A program made the position numbers and the translations under genes. A stretch of 64,000 nt of DNA from an uncultured Anaerolineae bacterium. GTDB taxonomy: Bacteria > Chloroflexota > Anaerolineae > J036 > Brachytrichaceae. This document shows positions 9,655 to 18,727 of this stretch, piece after piece. The stretch's first letter is position 1. Each line of letters opens with the position of its first letter. The notes under the pieces are model-generated. The model saw only the letters and a list, made by a program, of their open reading frames with translations, made no database searches and was not told the origin of the DNA. The stretch covers positions 181,012-245,011 of the forward strand of contig CALIMH010000009.1 in NCBI GenBank assembly GCA_938028725.1. The letters run 5' to 3'.

Positions 9655-10827
9655 TTCACTTTCTCCTTACAGATAGTAGCCATTCGGTTGCCGTATTCCT
9701 CCCACGTAAACTCTTCCGCCCTGGCCCGTGCGGCCTTTCCCATCTCCCGTCGCAGATGCTCGTTGGCTCGCAACTGCTCCATCCGCCCGGCCAGGGTTGC
9801 CACATCCCGGATCGGCACGATGAAGCCCTCTACGCCGTCCCGCACCACCGACCCGGCATTGGGCGTGGTCACCACCGGCAGGCCGCAGGCCAGCGCCTCG
9901 TAGGTGACCAGTGCGCTCCCCTCTTCCACACTGGGGAAGACAAAAATATCGGCCTGCTGATACAGGGCCACCGGATCGAGCGCATACCCTATCAGTCTGA
10001 CTTTGGCCAATCTCTCCCAGCGCCGCATAAGGGGCCGAAAAGCGACCTCAACCTGCCCCACCAGCCACAGTTCGGCGTCATACCACCCAAGGTGATGCCA
10101 GGCTTCCAGCAGATGGGGAACCCCCTTGCGGATGCCCACCTGCCCCACGAAGAGCACCCGGAACGGGTGGTTGCTGCGCCCTGAAACCGGTCGAAAGCGA
10201 TGGACGTCAACGCCAAAGGGAACCTGCAACAGCCGCTCCTCGGGAAATCCCTCGCCCACAAACGACGCTCGCACGAAATCCGAAGGGATCATCACGTAAT
10301 CGGCCAGGTCCAGTTCCCGGATCCCGCGCATCAGCATTGCCTGGGACGTGCGAAAACAAAGCCCCCAGCGGGCATACTCCTCCTGCAGCAGTCTGGCCTG
10401 ATAGAGCGGGTGTGAAGAGGTCCGCTCCACCACAGTCATCATCCCCATTTCCCCGGGCGCGCTGTAAAGAACGCAGGCCGTAATTGCCCCAGACGTGAAA
10501 TACATCGGCGGGTTCCAGGTGGCGGGCAGCCCAGGCATCAAAAAGCGTTGCCTGAACGTACCACAGCCATCCTGTGGGGTCCAGCCTGGCCAGTTTGCGC
10601 AGCGCTCGATCGAGCAGGCCCACGGCGCGGATCTTCTCGCGGGGGATCTCGGTGGGCCGGTAGGCACCGCAGAGGAGCCGCTTCAGCAGCCCATGCCGAT
10701 GAAGCCCCCGCGCGGCGTGGTAAGCTATAGTGCCGATACCCCCTCCGGCGAACTTGCTCCCGATGGAGTAGATAGCCCAGGTGCCAAAGAACACGGCTAC
10801 GAGTATACTACAGCCCTCTGATGGCAA
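9639..10827 (-). pseudogene. GT4 family glycosyltransferase with one frameshift
   Basis: Two frames combine into one GT4 glycosyltransferase of about 395 residues. The N-terminal frame (from 10827) reads GTWAIYSIGSKFAGGGIGTI and ends HVWGNYGLRSL. The C-terminal frame resumes as SAPGEMGMMTVVERTSSHP and carries FPEERLLQVPFGVDVHRFRP, RVLFVGQVGIRKGVPHLLEA and the donor motif EEGSALVTYEALACGLPVV. The break lies near 10466, at a short T run in the coding strand, where removal of one base restores the frame. It is the first gene of the minus-strand cluster. Upstream is transposase debris, which may explain weakened selection. A sequencing error cannot be excluded. Confidence 0.76.
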
Positions 10828-10863
10828 GCCTGGCCTGGCTAGACTGGCGAGAGGGTGCGTTTC

Positions 10864-11061
10864 TTAACAGTGGCAAGCGACCTTCCATAAGGCCTCGAAA
10901 CGACCACTCATCACAGCCATGCGAAATGGCATCGCGTTGCTCAGGCCAGCCCGAGACTAGCGCATCCCGCCCCGCCTGAAACGCGCCTTGACCTGTTTGG
11001 CGCCCGCCTCGATCGTCCCGCTGCCAATAGGCACACCCGCGCAAATAGCTGTGCTACCACG
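10864..11061 (-). pseudogene. Transposase C-terminal remnant (ISKra4-like)
   Basis: The minus strand encodes RGSTAICAGVPIGSGTIEAG, then AKQVKARFRRGGMR, an in-frame TAG, then SRAGLSNAMPFRMAVMSG and RFEALWKVACHC with a TAA at 10864. The GSGTIEAG...R...GMRW pattern is the conserved C-terminal signature of ISKra4-like transposases, and the TAG sits where the Trp of GMRW would be. Only about 66 residues remain and no terminal inverted repeats are visible. It is a dead IS fragment marking an insertion or deletion scar at the boundary of the polysaccharide cluster. From 11062 to 11333 I see no gene. Confidence 0.6.
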
Positions 11062-11333
11062 AGATATGGCCGCCAAGACTATACAGGCGGTGAATGGACA
11101 AGGCTTCAGACATATCAACCGCTTCTCTGCGGGTGGGTTACAATACAGAGACCATGCCTTTATTGCAGAGCCCCCCCCATCAGAGAACAAAACTACACTG
11201 GCGAACCAAGAGGAGAATCTAATCTGGAAGTCTATCGATTCGGGTCCCTGGCCGTATCCAGACTGGCCTGCCTGTGTCTATTGGTGGGACGTATATGGGC
11301 CTGGGCGCTAGTCTAGCAAAAAGGTAAGCAGCG

Positions 11334-12257
11334 ATGAAACACGTGTTGTCCTTTGTTTTGCTGGCTATACCGATCCTTTTCGGCTGTACGCTTGCACCTA
11401 CACCGCAAGACGCCTCAATAGCAACATCCTCAACCTCACTACCTACTGATACCCCATTACGGTTTGCCGTAAGCACTACTTCCGAGATGAATGCAGCTAC
11501 GCCAAAAGCATATTCGCCAATCGTTACCCTTCGCGAACGCCGCCCGTTACCACAACAAGCACGATGGCAGATTCAGTACACAGGAGAGATTTCAACAGGT
11601 CTGGAAGTAGATGTGTTTAATTTGGACCTATTTGACACATCTCCAGAGACGCTAGCAAGGCTTCATGAGCGCGGCGTCTTCGTGATGTGCTACTTCAGTG
11701 CAGGTTCTTATGAAGATTGGCGTCCCGATGCTTCTTTGTTTCCTGCTGAGGTCTTGGGAAAGGACATGGAAGGATGGCCTGGCGAGAAATGGCTAGACAT
11801 TCGGCGAATAGATTTGCTTGCGCCTATCATGCAGGCGCGGCTTGATCTTGCGGTTAGTAAGGGTTGCGATGGCGTTGATCCTGATAATGTCAACGGATAT
11901 ACCAACGATACAGGATTCTCCTTGAAAGCCGATGATCAGAAACGTTACAACATCTTTCTGGCGGAAGCAGCACGTCAGAGAGGGCTCTTCGTTGGCCTAA
12001 AGAATGATCTCGAGCAAATCCCTGAGTTGCTACCGTATTTTGACTGGGTCATTAATGAAGAGTGCTTCTCTTATGGAGAATGTGAACTGCTTTTACCCTT
12101 TATTCAGGCCGGTAAGCCTGTTTTTGTTATCGAATACGAGCTTGAGCCGTCAGCTTTCTGTCCTCAAGCATTGCAAATGAACTTTAATGCGCTACGTAAA
12201 AACTGGGAACTGGATGCTTATAGGGTTGATTGTTGGGAGTGGTCTGCACATCCCTAA
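11334..12257 (+). CDS. GH114-like (TM1410/spherulin-4 type) lipoprotein
   Basis: A secreted lipoprotein of 307 residues. The signal peptide is MKHVLSFVLLAIPILFGC, with lipobox Cys18, followed by a Thr/Ser/Pro-rich linker to about residue 75. The catalytic barrel reads WQIQYTGEISTGLEVDVFN, FVMCYFSAGSYEDWRPD, KWLDIRRIDLLAPIM, the acidic GCDGVDPDNVNGYTND and LFVGLKNDLEQIPELL, which is the signature order of endo-alpha-1,4-polygalactosaminidase relatives (GH114). Family members cleave galactosamine-containing exopolysaccharide. The gene is intact although flanked by debris on both sides, and lies next to the polysaccharide cluster, so a role in trimming the cell's own glycan is possible but inferred. 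Confidence 0.85.
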   Translation: MKHVLSFVLLAIPILFGCTLAPTPQDASIATSSTSLPTDTPLRFAVSTTSEMNAATPKAYSPIVTLRERRPLPQQARWQIQYTGEISTGLEVDVFNLDLFDTSPETLARLHERGVFVMCYFSAGSYEDWRPDASLFPAEVLGKDMEGWPGEKWLDIRRIDLLAPIMQARLDLAVSKGCDGVDPDNVNGYTNDTGFSLKADDQKRYNIFLAEAARQRGLFVGLKNDLEQIPELLPYFDWVINEECFSYGECELLLPFIQAGKPVFVIEYELEPSAFCPQALQMNFNALRKNWELDAYRVDCWEWSAHP

Positions 12258-12283
12258 CGGTTGCGGCCCAACGGCCGTTTGGC

Positions 12284-12879
12284 TGCAGCATTTTAGCGCA
12301 AAAGGACATGACGAGTTCTGTTACGCACGTAGCTTATTCTGATGAATCCTACGGGCCGACGGTCTTCACGTTGGACCCGAACACGGACTTCAATCCCGGC
12401 GAGACCTGCACGCTCACCGTGTATGCCGCGCAGGTCGCCGACCAAGACACCAACGACCCGCCGGACAACATGGCGGCGGACTTCGTCTCGTCGTTCACCA
12501 CCGTCTCATCCGGTCCGCCGGCCATTTGCGCAAGCGGGGTGTTCACGCCGATTTACACCATCCAAGGCGGCGGAGCCACTTCCCCCCTTGTCGGCAACGT
12601 GGTGACGGTGCGCGGCGTGGTCGTCGGCGACTTTGAAGGTGCCTTGCCAGCGCTGCGCGGCTTTTATCTGCAGGAGGAGGTCGGCGACGGCGACCCGGCC
12701 ACCTCCGACGGCGTGTTCGTCTTCAACGACAACAACAACGATGTCTCCATCGGGCAGCGCGTCGTGCTGACCGGCACGGTGGGCGAGGTCTCTGGTCAGA
12801 CGCAAATCACCCGCACCCTCTCGCAGCCCATCGTGGACTGCGGCAGCGCGTCACTGCCTGCGCCGGTGGACGTTACCCT
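12284..12879 (+). pseudogene. Fragment of an ExeM/NucH-like secreted endonuclease
   Basis: The reading frame contains a bacterial Ig-like segment (FTLDPNTDFNPGETCTLTVY, then DQDTNDPPDNMAADF) followed by the OB-fold part typical of ExeM/NucH nucleases: FTPIYTIQGGGATSPLVGN, VVTVRGVVVGDFEG, RGFYLQEEVGDGDPATSDG and GQRVVLTGTVGEVSGQTQI. It lacks a signal peptide and start at the 5' side, and the whole endonuclease/phosphatase catalytic domain is missing. The frame runs directly into the N-terminus of an unrelated membrane protein near 12880. This is a truncated internal fragment joined to another fragment by deletion. It is unlikely to be expressed. Confidence 0.7.
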
Positions 12880-15353
12880 ATGGTTCACGCTCGTCGTCTG
12901 CTGCTGGCCCTGGCGCTGACCTCGGCAGCGCTCCTTCCCCTCTTCTCCACCGAACTCCCGCGCAGCGCCGATGGTCGCCTGCATACCTCTCTCACATCGT
13001 GCTGTTTGCGCAGCACCTTCGTCAGGGCGAGTGGCTGCCGCGCTACTCGCCCGAACTCTCAACTACTACGCGCCGCTCGGTTACTATCTCGGCGCGGCGC
13101 TGCACCTGCTTGGCTTGAGCGCCATTCTTGCATTTCACGCGCTGCTGGGGCTGGCGCTGGTCGTCGGCGCATGGGGCGCGTGGACGTTCGCGGCGGAATG
13201 GTTCGCCGACGAACGCGCAGGCGCCGCTGGCCGCGGCGGTCTACGGCTATGCGCCATACACGCTGTTCAACATCTTCGCACGCGGCGCCGCGCCCGAACA
13301 ACTGGCTGTGGCCCTCTTGCCCTGGCTGTTGTGGAGCTTGAGTCGCGCCCTCCGTTTGCCCACGGCGCCGGCCCTCGTTCGCCTGGCCCTGCTCTACGCT
13401 GCGCTGCTGCTCACTCATAACCTCAACGCATTTGTCGGCACGGCAATGCTCGTCGTTTGGGCCATGGCCGAGGCGGTCGGGCGTTTGAGGTTTGAGGGCG
13501 GGCGCATGACCGGCCTCCAACCCGCTCACTTGAGCCTTTCGGCTTTAGCCCTGATCGTTGGCCTGTTGCTATCCGCCTTCTTCTGGCTACCCGTATTTGC
13601 CGAGGCCGGCGCCGTTCAACTCACGCAGCTCACCGCGCCCGCCACGCTTGACTTTCGCAACTACTTCCTCACGCCGGAACAACTGCTGACTACGACCTTC
13701 GCCTTTGATCCGCGCCTTGAGCCGCCGACCTTTCCGGTGGCCTTTGGTTTGCCGCCGTTGATCTTGGCGGCGCTTCGCTGGTTCTACTTTCCCAGCTGGC
13801 AGGCGGAGGTGGACGGACAGCCCGCGCCCATCCGCGCTGCCGAGCCTTTTGGCTTCATCACGGCTGCGGTTCCGGCAGGCGCGCACACCGTCCGCGTCTT
13901 CTTCGGCGATACGCCGCTGCGCCGGCTCGCCGCCGCGCTCTCGCTTCTCGGCTGCATCGGTCTGCCGGCGTTGGTGGTCTTCGCGCGTTCGGCCGGCGCC
14001 GCATCGCTGCGCCCTGCGCCCCGCGCCCTACCATCGGCTTTTTACGTTCTGTTTTTGACTCTCTTCCTCCTGCGCGTCTCGCTCGAACATTTCGACTCGC
14101 CTTGGCGGCGTTCGCGCTTCGATGGCCAGGCGGTCTCCGGCGCAGCGCAGACGCTCGACCTCAACTTCGGCGACCGGTTGCGCCTGATCGGCTTTGACCC
14201 GCCTGCGCCCACGCCTGCCGACCAACCCCTCACCTTCACGCTGTACTGGACTCTTTTCGGTCCGGCGGACGCGGATTACAGCATCGCCGCTCAGTTGTGG
14301 GATACGGAGGGCCACACCGTCAGCCAGCAGGATTCGCAGCACCCGAACGGTGCGCCCACCACGCGCTGGCTCGCAGGCAACTATGCCGCCGACGCGCACA
14401 TGCTCAGGCCATACCCCGGCACGCCGGCGGGCGAATATCGGCTGATGGTCGGCGTCTACGCGGCGGACAAGCCCAGCCTGGAGGTGCGCGATGCGTCCGG
14501 CCTGTTGCTGGGCCGCTTCTACGAGGCCGCGCGCGTCACCGTCCTTCCGCCCACGCGCCCGCCCAGCGAAGCGGAGCTGGCGCCGGCGCAACGCCTCCGC
14601 GCGCCGCTTGGCCCGCTTGAGCTAATCGGCGTGGATGGCTTGCGCCCGCAGGTGACGGCTGGTGACGAGCTGCCGTTGGTGTTGTACTGGCGCAACGCGG
14701 GAGCGGCGGGGGATTGGAGATTGGAGCTCGCCCTAGCGGGCGAGCGGAGGATTCCCTTAAACGGGTTGCCCGTTGCGGCCGGGAGGGTTGTGCGCTGGCC
14801 GCACACGCTGCGCATCCCGCCAGAGGCGAACGGCCCCGCCGACTTGCAGGTGAGCCTGTTGGATTCGGGCGGACGCCGCCTGGCCGGGCCGGTGACGCTG
14901 GGGCGGATGGAGGTCGGCGCGCCGCTGCGCTCGCTCGATCTGCCCGACATTCCTGCGCCGTTGAACGCGCGCTTTGGCGCCGGCATGGAGCTGCTCGGCT
15001 ATGGTTTGAGCGCCGCGACGCTGACGCCGGGCCGGGCGCTCGAAGTGACCTTGTTCTGGCGCGCGCAGGAGCGTATGGTGACGCGCTACGCCGTCTCGGT
15101 GCAGTTGCTGAATGCGCAGGGGCAGATCGTGGCGCAGGCGGATGGCGAGCCGGGACAGGGTGCGCGGCCTACCACCGGCTGGCTACCGCCGGAGATTATC
15201 ACTGACCCGCGTGTCCTGGCGCTCCCTGCCGATATGGCGCCTGGCGCGTATGTCCTTCAGGCCGTGGTCTATGATCCGCGCACCGGCGCGCGGCTGCCGA
15301 CGACCGGCCCATCCGATGCGTTGGCCTTGCGCACATTCGAGCTTCTGCCGTAG
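12880..15353 (+). pseudogene. Large membrane glycosyltransferase-like protein, degenerate
   Basis: The remains of a long polytopic membrane protein. The start MVHARRLLLALALTSAALLP is a plausible first transmembrane segment. The frame then changes to give NYYAPLGYYLGAALHLLGLS and GAWGAWTFAAEWF, and changes again to AAAVYGYAPYTLFNIFARG and a continuous frame to 15353. Within that frame FGLPPLILAA is joined directly to RWFYFPSWQAEVDG, so several hundred residues between them are probably deleted. The C-terminal part has two or more beta-rich modules, for example FTLYWTLFGPADADYS and EVTLFWRAQERMVTRYAVSV, like those at the ends of the intact proteins at 29779, 55362 and 61772. At least two frameshifts plus an internal deletion make it non-functional. 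Confidence 0.72.
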
Positions 15354-15425
15354 CGGTGGCGCATGAACGCATCACGTTGACACGTTGGCAGTTTGGCGGA
15401 TCGCCATCGACGGGCCACTCCTTTG

Positions 15426-16194
15426 ACTTCAATAGGGCTACGCCTTTTCAGACGTGGAGGCCCGTAACGCAAGATCCATCCTGCGACCTGCGCCCCGGCT
15501 TCAAATGGGATCACGCATTCTAGCGTGGAAATCGCCCGACCGAGGGGCAGGCGCAACATAGAGGGTAGGCGCAGGCAATGCCTGCGCCTACCCCCATGTC
15601 TTGCCCCTGTAGAGAAATGCGCCCGTCATTTCGAGCCTGCGGAGCAGGCGAGAAACCTCAATGGGGCCACGCTTTTTTAGCGTGGAAATCACCTCATCCA
15701 CGCGCCGCCAGCCGCTGTCGGCGTGGCTTCAATGGGGCCACGCCTTTTCAAACGTGGAGACGTACAGCACCAGCTTGCCGTTAAGCTTCAAATACTCGCT
15801 TCAATGGGGCCACGCCTTTTCAGACGTGGAGACTGGTCACCGGCACAGCAAACGCCGCGGCAATGCGACGGCTTCAATGGGGCCACGCCTTTTCAGACGT
15901 GGAGACGTGCCAATGCGTGCGCGCTACTTCCGGCATCATCACGCTTCAATGGGGCCACGCCTTTTCAGACGTGGAGACAAGGTATTACGCGCGCGTGTGT
16001 GAATCGCTTGGCCTGCTTCAATGGGGCCACGCCTTTTCAGACGTGGAGACGACCCATACCACCCCGAACGACATTCAGATCGCCCCGCTTCAATGGGGCC
16101 ACGCCTTTTCAGACGTGGAGACAACGCCGCCTGCGCGCACGACGTATGCGCGTCGCAAGCTTCAATGGGGCCACGCCTTTTCAGACGTGGAGAC
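15426..16194 (-). CRISPR. CRISPR array, type I-G, seven good repeats plus three degenerate
   Basis: Seven 36-nt repeats start at 15726, 15798, 15871, 15943, 16015, 16087 and 16159, separated by unique spacers of 36-37 nt. On the plus strand they start GCTTCAATGGGGCCACGCC and end CAGACGTGGAGAC. The first has one substitution (CAAACG). Three older copies are degenerate: 15426-15461, 15498-15533 and 15656-15689. The spacer between the last two is about 122 nt and contains a perfect palindrome and other inserted sequence. Read on the minus strand the repeat ends in ATTGAAGC, the usual crRNA 5' handle, and contains the stem CCACG/CGTGG. So transcription is on the minus strand, like the cas genes, with decay at the trailer end as expected. 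Confidence 0.97.
15563..15593. repeat. Perfect 15-bp palindrome inside the decayed array end
   Basis: GGGTAGGCGCAGGCA and TGCCTGCGCCTACCC form a perfect 15-bp inverted repeat around a single A. It lies in the expanded interval between two degenerate CRISPR repeats, so it was probably inserted there. Just after it, at about 15630-15655, is CATTTCGAGC...GCGAGAAA, which resembles a dispersed bacterial repeat. No T tract follows on either strand, so a REP-like or miniature mobile element fits better than a terminator. Confidence 0.6.
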
Positions 16195-16528
16195 CGAATG
16201 CCTCGAAGTGGTGAAGTTCCTGCTCATCTTACCAGAATGACCCTGAGATGTGGTGCGATCCGTCGCGCCACAAAGTCAATTTTTTAGCCATCAGCCAGCG
16301 CGTTCCCTGCTGGTCGAGTGACTCGCCATTGGTTGCGCTTGGGGACGCTCAACCGTGTGTTGCGCTCCTGCACACCCGCGCCCACTTTATAGAAAGCGCA
16401 GTGTGCGAGCGATCCCCCGCTGCTTGTACGTCACCCCGTCGCTCGCAACCGGTGCAGCGACGGGGTATGTTACCCTTGACGCTCGAGTGATGATGCTATT
16501 CGGTTGGTAAAGTGCAGTGACTGGGGAA
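16195..16528. other. Presumed array leader region, no gene
   Basis: This 334-base stretch between the array and the cas2 stop holds no credible gene. By position and orientation it should contain the leader and promoter of the array. The 36 bases directly after the last repeat do not look AT-rich and may be a further spacer whose distal repeat was lost. A minus-strand TATAAA occurs at 16387-16392 without a good -35. A perfect 10-bp hairpin (CCCCGTCGCT/AGCGACGGGG) lies at 16434-16465, downstream of cas2, with no T tract. Confidence 0.45.
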
Positions 16529-16819
16529 TCAGACGACCACCGCGCCTTGTCGCATCGGCGGATACGGCCGCCCTACCGCGTAGACGCGCTGTTCGTCCAC
16601 CCCACCCATCGGCCCAAGTGGTAGAAACAGCACCTGATCCTCGTTATGCTTGATCGCACTCGACAGTTTCTCGATTAGCGCGATGCGTTCGCGATCGGAC
16701 AAAGCACAGCGAAACACCGAATACTGCAAGCGATCGCCGTGTCCACACATCAGCTTGAAGACCTTGCGCCAGCGGCGGTCGTTGGCGATATCGTAAGTGA
16801 CAATGTAGAGTGTGCGCAT
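16529..16819 (-). CDS. cas2: CRISPR-associated endonuclease Cas2
   Basis: A normal-length Cas2 of 96 residues. It starts MRTLYIVTYDIANDRRWRKV, with the conserved Asp of the YDI motif in the ferredoxin-like fold, followed by GDRLQYSVFRCALSDRERIA and the beta-strand DQVLFLPLGP. Cas2 normally bridges two Cas1 dimers during spacer integration. Here its partner gene directly upstream is destroyed, so the protein probably has no integration complex unless Cas1 is supplied from elsewhere in the genome. It is the last cas gene before the array. Confidence 0.95.
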   Translation of the reverse strand: MRTLYIVTYDIANDRRWRKVFKLMCGHGDRLQYSVFRCALSDRERIALIEKLSSAIKHNEDQVLFLPLGPMGGVDEQRVYAVGRPYPPMRQGAVVV

Positions 16820-16840
16820 GTCCTTCCTCCTGACTCGGAA

Positions 16841-17256
16841 TCAACGCGTCGTGAATGCCGGGTATGCGGCGATCTCACCAGTGAGGGCGCGCCCAAGCAG
16901 GCGCAACTGTACTTCCAGCACCCGTCGGTAGCTGATGCGGTAGCCGAAGATCGGGTGCATGATCTCCGAATCGAGCCGGCTCTCGAAGGCCTGGATGAAC
17001 TTTTTGCGGCCGGCCGGCGCGAGTGCCACAGCCGGGCCGGCGGTGACAAAGTCATCGGGCGACACGATTCCTGTGTTCACTGCGGTCAGCACCACGGAGT
17101 CGGCGATATGGATGGCCTCGCCAGGGGCGTCAGCGGCTGAGGGGAGGGCGCCGCCGGGCTGATCCACAACGCGGTGGCGGAAGCGGCCTTCGGCGGTGTC
17201 GCGTTGTCGGCCCAGTCGCCCTGCACCCACTCCAGGTAGGCCAGGCGTCGGAGGTC
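16841..17256 (-). pseudogene. cas4-cas1 fusion gene, collapsed by deletions and a frameshift
   Basis: Type I-G loci usually encode a Cas4-Cas1 fusion of over 500 residues at this position. Here about 135 codons remain. One frame has [16 protein letters not shown], the Cas4 start just after its first Cys-containing motif. The frame then shifts to [17 protein letters not shown], still Cas4. After GEAIHI it jumps directly to [39 protein letters not shown] and [17 protein letters not shown], the Cas1 C-terminus, ending AAYPAFTTR. The central Cas4 nuclease and nearly all of Cas1, including the catalytic Glu and His, are gone. Only the Asp-containing ADS segment survives. New spacer acquisition by this locus alone should be impossible. 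Confidence 0.9.
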
Positions 17257-17257
17257 G

Positions 17258-18727
17258 TCATTCGTCTGCTGCGGCAAATAGGCCTAGCCCGATATGGCGC
17301 CCTACGCCGAGCGCGAGAGGCCCATGGAATGGTTGTTTGAACTTGATGAGCGCGTGCCAAGCGCTGTAATGCCGAACATACACGGGCATAAAGTAGGCCG
17401 TGGGGTGCGCTGAGCCGGGCCAGAAAGGCGCCTTCTGTAGCCTGACATCCTGCACGATGCTTTCGGGAATGCGCGCGGCCTCCAGCGCCCTGCGCAGCAG
17501 CTTCAGCGCCTTGTGATACTTGCCGTCGTCGTGTCCGGGCAGAACGACCGGCGTCACCGAGAGCCAGGTATTAGCTTCTTTGATGTAACAGCTTAGCAAG
17601 CGAGTGTCCGCTTGATTCAGCTCAGAAGACAGCTCCGCCAACGTAAGCTGGTCTGATTCTCTGACCAAAGGCTTTCCATTGAGCGCGCGTTGCGCCCAGC
17701 TTGCATGTCTGCCATCGCCGCCGACGGGTTCAACGATGAGCACTCTGCGTATCCCGCCATCGGCAAAGCGGTGATTGATCGAGGGCAAGGGCAGGTAGGA
17801 GAAGCGTTCCAGAGGCTGCTCATCGCCCTGAGAGGCGTGGCCGGCGACGAAGCGCTCGATGCCGCCGGGGAATTGGCGCTTGGAGCGCTGCGCAGACACC
17901 AACGCGGCATGACGCGCCATCGCAGCCACGCGCGCGGTCTGGGTGTGCCAGAAGGCGCGGCGTTTCTCGCTTCGCGCCGTCGCCTGGGGAGGAACTAGCG
18001 CGAATGCCGCGAAGGGTCGGCGTTGCCTTCCCTCGTTCCAGGCGTCCTCACGATAAACTATCTCGCGGCACACAAGAGTAGTTCGGTCGGGGATTTCGAA
18101 TCTCTCAGCAAAGCGGAGGCGCGCTTGGTAGAGGGCGAACAGGCTTACGAGGCTTCCCGCTTTGGGCACGCGCAGTCGCCGAGTCCCGGCTTGGTCTGGC
18201 GTGGGGTAGTATCTTTTCCCGCCCAGGCTGTCTAGCTCTGCTGGCGTAAGTAGGCGCGCCTCGCTGACGACCCCATCAACGCTGCGGCCGAGGACGGAGA
18301 GTCGCCTCGTCTCACGTTGTAGTGCCCGGAGGATGCTTTCCTCCAACGTCTCGTTTATTGGCCACAGGTAGTGGAATATCGCGTTCTCCCCCAACCAAAT
18401 AGGCTTTGACATTTTAAGGACAAGCCGCTTTGCACGCTCAGGATATTTGTCTGCGTCGTTGTTCGGCACGTAAATGCCGAGCGGGTTAAGTTCCTGGTGC
18501 GATGGCGCAATGATGAGGGGTGGCTCTTGCCGTTCAAGCCATTCCAGGGCTTTGCGCTTCTGTTCTGGCTGGTCGCCGGCGTAGGCGCCTGTGTAAGCGC
18601 CGGCGACCAACGCTTGGAACAAGCGAAACGGGGAGGGAGGATACTCAACGCCGCCATCTTCGCTGCGCCCGTGCCAAAACTCGCTGAGCGGCCGGATGGT
18701 GATGCAGAGGTACTGTTCGAGCATCAT
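17258..18727 (-). CDS. csb2: Type I-G Cascade subunit Csb2 (Cas5-Cas6 type)
   Basis: A 489-residue protein of the GSU0054/Csb2 family. The N-terminus YLCITIRPLSEFWHGR and VEYPPSPFRLFQALVAGA is the Cas5-like part that begins all members. The C-terminal part ends with the glycine-rich loop GPLALGVGRHIGLGLF, typical for Cas6-like RAMP domains. In type I-G this fused protein is believed to process pre-crRNA and cap the crRNA 5' end in the surveillance complex. Its ATG overlaps the csb1 stop as ATGA. The reading frame is intact, in contrast to the wrecked cas4-cas1 directly after its stop. Confidence 0.93.
   Translation of the reverse strand: MMLEQYLCITIRPLSEFWHGRSEDGGVEYPPSPFRLFQALVAGAYTGAYAGDQPEQKRKALEWLERQEPPLIIAPSHQELNPLGIYVPNNDADKYPERAKRLVLKMSKPIWLGENAIFHYLWPINETLEESILRALQRETRRLSVLGRSVDGVVSEARLLTPAELDSLGGKRYYPTPDQAGTRRLRVPKAGSLVSLFALYQARLRFAERFEIPDRTTLVCREIVYREDAWNEGRQRRPFAAFALVPPQATARSEKRRAFWHTQTARVAAMARHAALVSAQRSKRQFPGGIERFVAGHASQGDEQPLERFSYLPLPSINHRFADGGIRRVLIVEPVGGDGRHASWAQRALNGKPLVRESDQLTLAELSSELNQADTRLLSCYIKEANTWLSVTPVVLPGHDDGKYHKALKLLRRALEAARIPESIVQDVRLQKAPFWPGSAHPTAYFMPVYVRHYSAWHALIKFKQPFHGPLALGVGRHIGLGLFAAADE

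Noticed and set aside
13128..13220. Start of the 741-codon ORF at 13128
   Set aside because: The first 30 residues are out-of-frame sequence of the degenerate membrane protein; the true frame enters only at about 13218, so this is not a real start.
15661..16287. Overlapping ORFs across 15661-16287 with repeated peptides such as LQWGHAFSDVET
   Set aside because: They are translations of the CRISPR repeats and spacers, with perfect 72-73 nt periodicity and no start or family similarity.
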